Below are positions 62,180-62,468 of a DNA stretch of 62,468 nucleotides, in pieces. The notes beneath the pieces are model-generated. The model saw only the letters and a list, made by a program, of their open reading frames with translations, was not told the DNA's origin and made no database searches. The stretch covers positions 92,180 to 154,647 of the forward strand of contig WELA01013857.1 in assembly GCA_009602735.1 (NCBI GenBank), in the 5' to 3' direction. Position 1 is the stretch's first letter; every line of letters starts with the position of its first letter. This DNA is from Mesotaenium endlicherianum (Eukaryota > Streptophyta > Zygnematophyceae > Zygnematales > Mesotaeniaceae). A program made the translations under genes and the position numbers.

Positions 62180-62468
62180 CTGGCCCGCCGCCACCCTCCC
62201 GCCAGAGCACCTCATAAGATTCAAGACTGTGGCGGAGCATTGACCACGAGCAGAATGACACAGCGCCAGCGCCCGTGCATTCAATTTGCCCCCGACGGTC
62301 CCTTGCCAGACTGCTGCCGGAACAGATGGTGATTATTGGACGGAAAAGTGGCACGGCCAAATCATGCATGCCCGATGAAACTGGGTCTGCTTCCAGCCTA
62401 GCCCAGCAGGTTTCTGCAGTAAGGAACAATTTCATGGAAACATTTAGGGGGAAAAGGGGAGGGCCGGG

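Overview
The window looks like nuclear DNA of a photosynthetic streptophyte, most likely a charophyte green alga (Chara- or Klebsormidium-like; inference). Host genes are plant-type and intron-bearing: the 3' end of DNA topoisomerase I, V-ATPase subunit D, a probable chloroplast TPR protein, an organellar MiaB/CDK5RAP1-type tRNA methylthiotransferase, a secreted FAS1 protein and the 3' half of the magnesium-chelatase H subunit (CHLH/GUN5). Exon borders were placed by hand from GT-AG sites that keep the frame and restore known protein motifs.

Layout. 0-2.9 kb: TOP1 3' end (+) and V-ATPase D (-). 5.1-11.7 kb: one complete hAT DNA transposon with terminal inverted repeats, an 8-bp target duplication and an intron-containing transposase gene broken by one TGA. 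14.4-21.1 kb: a divergent pair, the TPR protein (-) and the methylthiotransferase (+), the latter with a sequencing gap in its last intron. 22.7-23.9 kb: FAS1 gene (-). 25-55.5 kb: a nest of mobile elements. 59.5-62.2 kb: CHLH (-), running off the right edge.

The nest is the main feature. The outermost element is a Ty3/gypsy-type retrotransposon on the minus strand. Its order is gag (two zinc knuckles), aspartic protease fused in one open frame to a full C5-cytosine DNA methyltransferase, a 721-codon proline-rich region of unknown function, reverse transcriptase, RNase H, integrase and a C-terminal PHD-like finger. It is split twice. A piggyBac-type transposon with an open 773-codon transposase sits in the integrase C-terminal region. 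A second LTR retrotransposon (element 1, plus strand, 30738-48488) sits in the reverse transcriptase. Element 1 is itself interrupted at 37331-46202 by a sister copy (element 2, minus strand) flanked by a perfect AGAAA duplication.

Elements 1 and 2 are chromodomain-bearing Ty3/gypsy elements that share nearly identical LTRs, gag and pol. Between pol and the 3' LTR each carries an extra gene of no recognised family. Its protein differs far more between the two copies than gag-pol does, as if this region were an exchangeable cassette.

All three retroelements carry stops or frameshifts, and several stops look like CGA-to-TGA changes expected from decay of methylated CpG. The protease-methyltransferase frame and the piggyBac transposase are the two long mobile-element frames that remain fully open. 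Regions without a call (839-2082, 2902-5095, 11749-14416, 21132-22694, 57700-59488) hold only simple or degenerate repeats that I can see.
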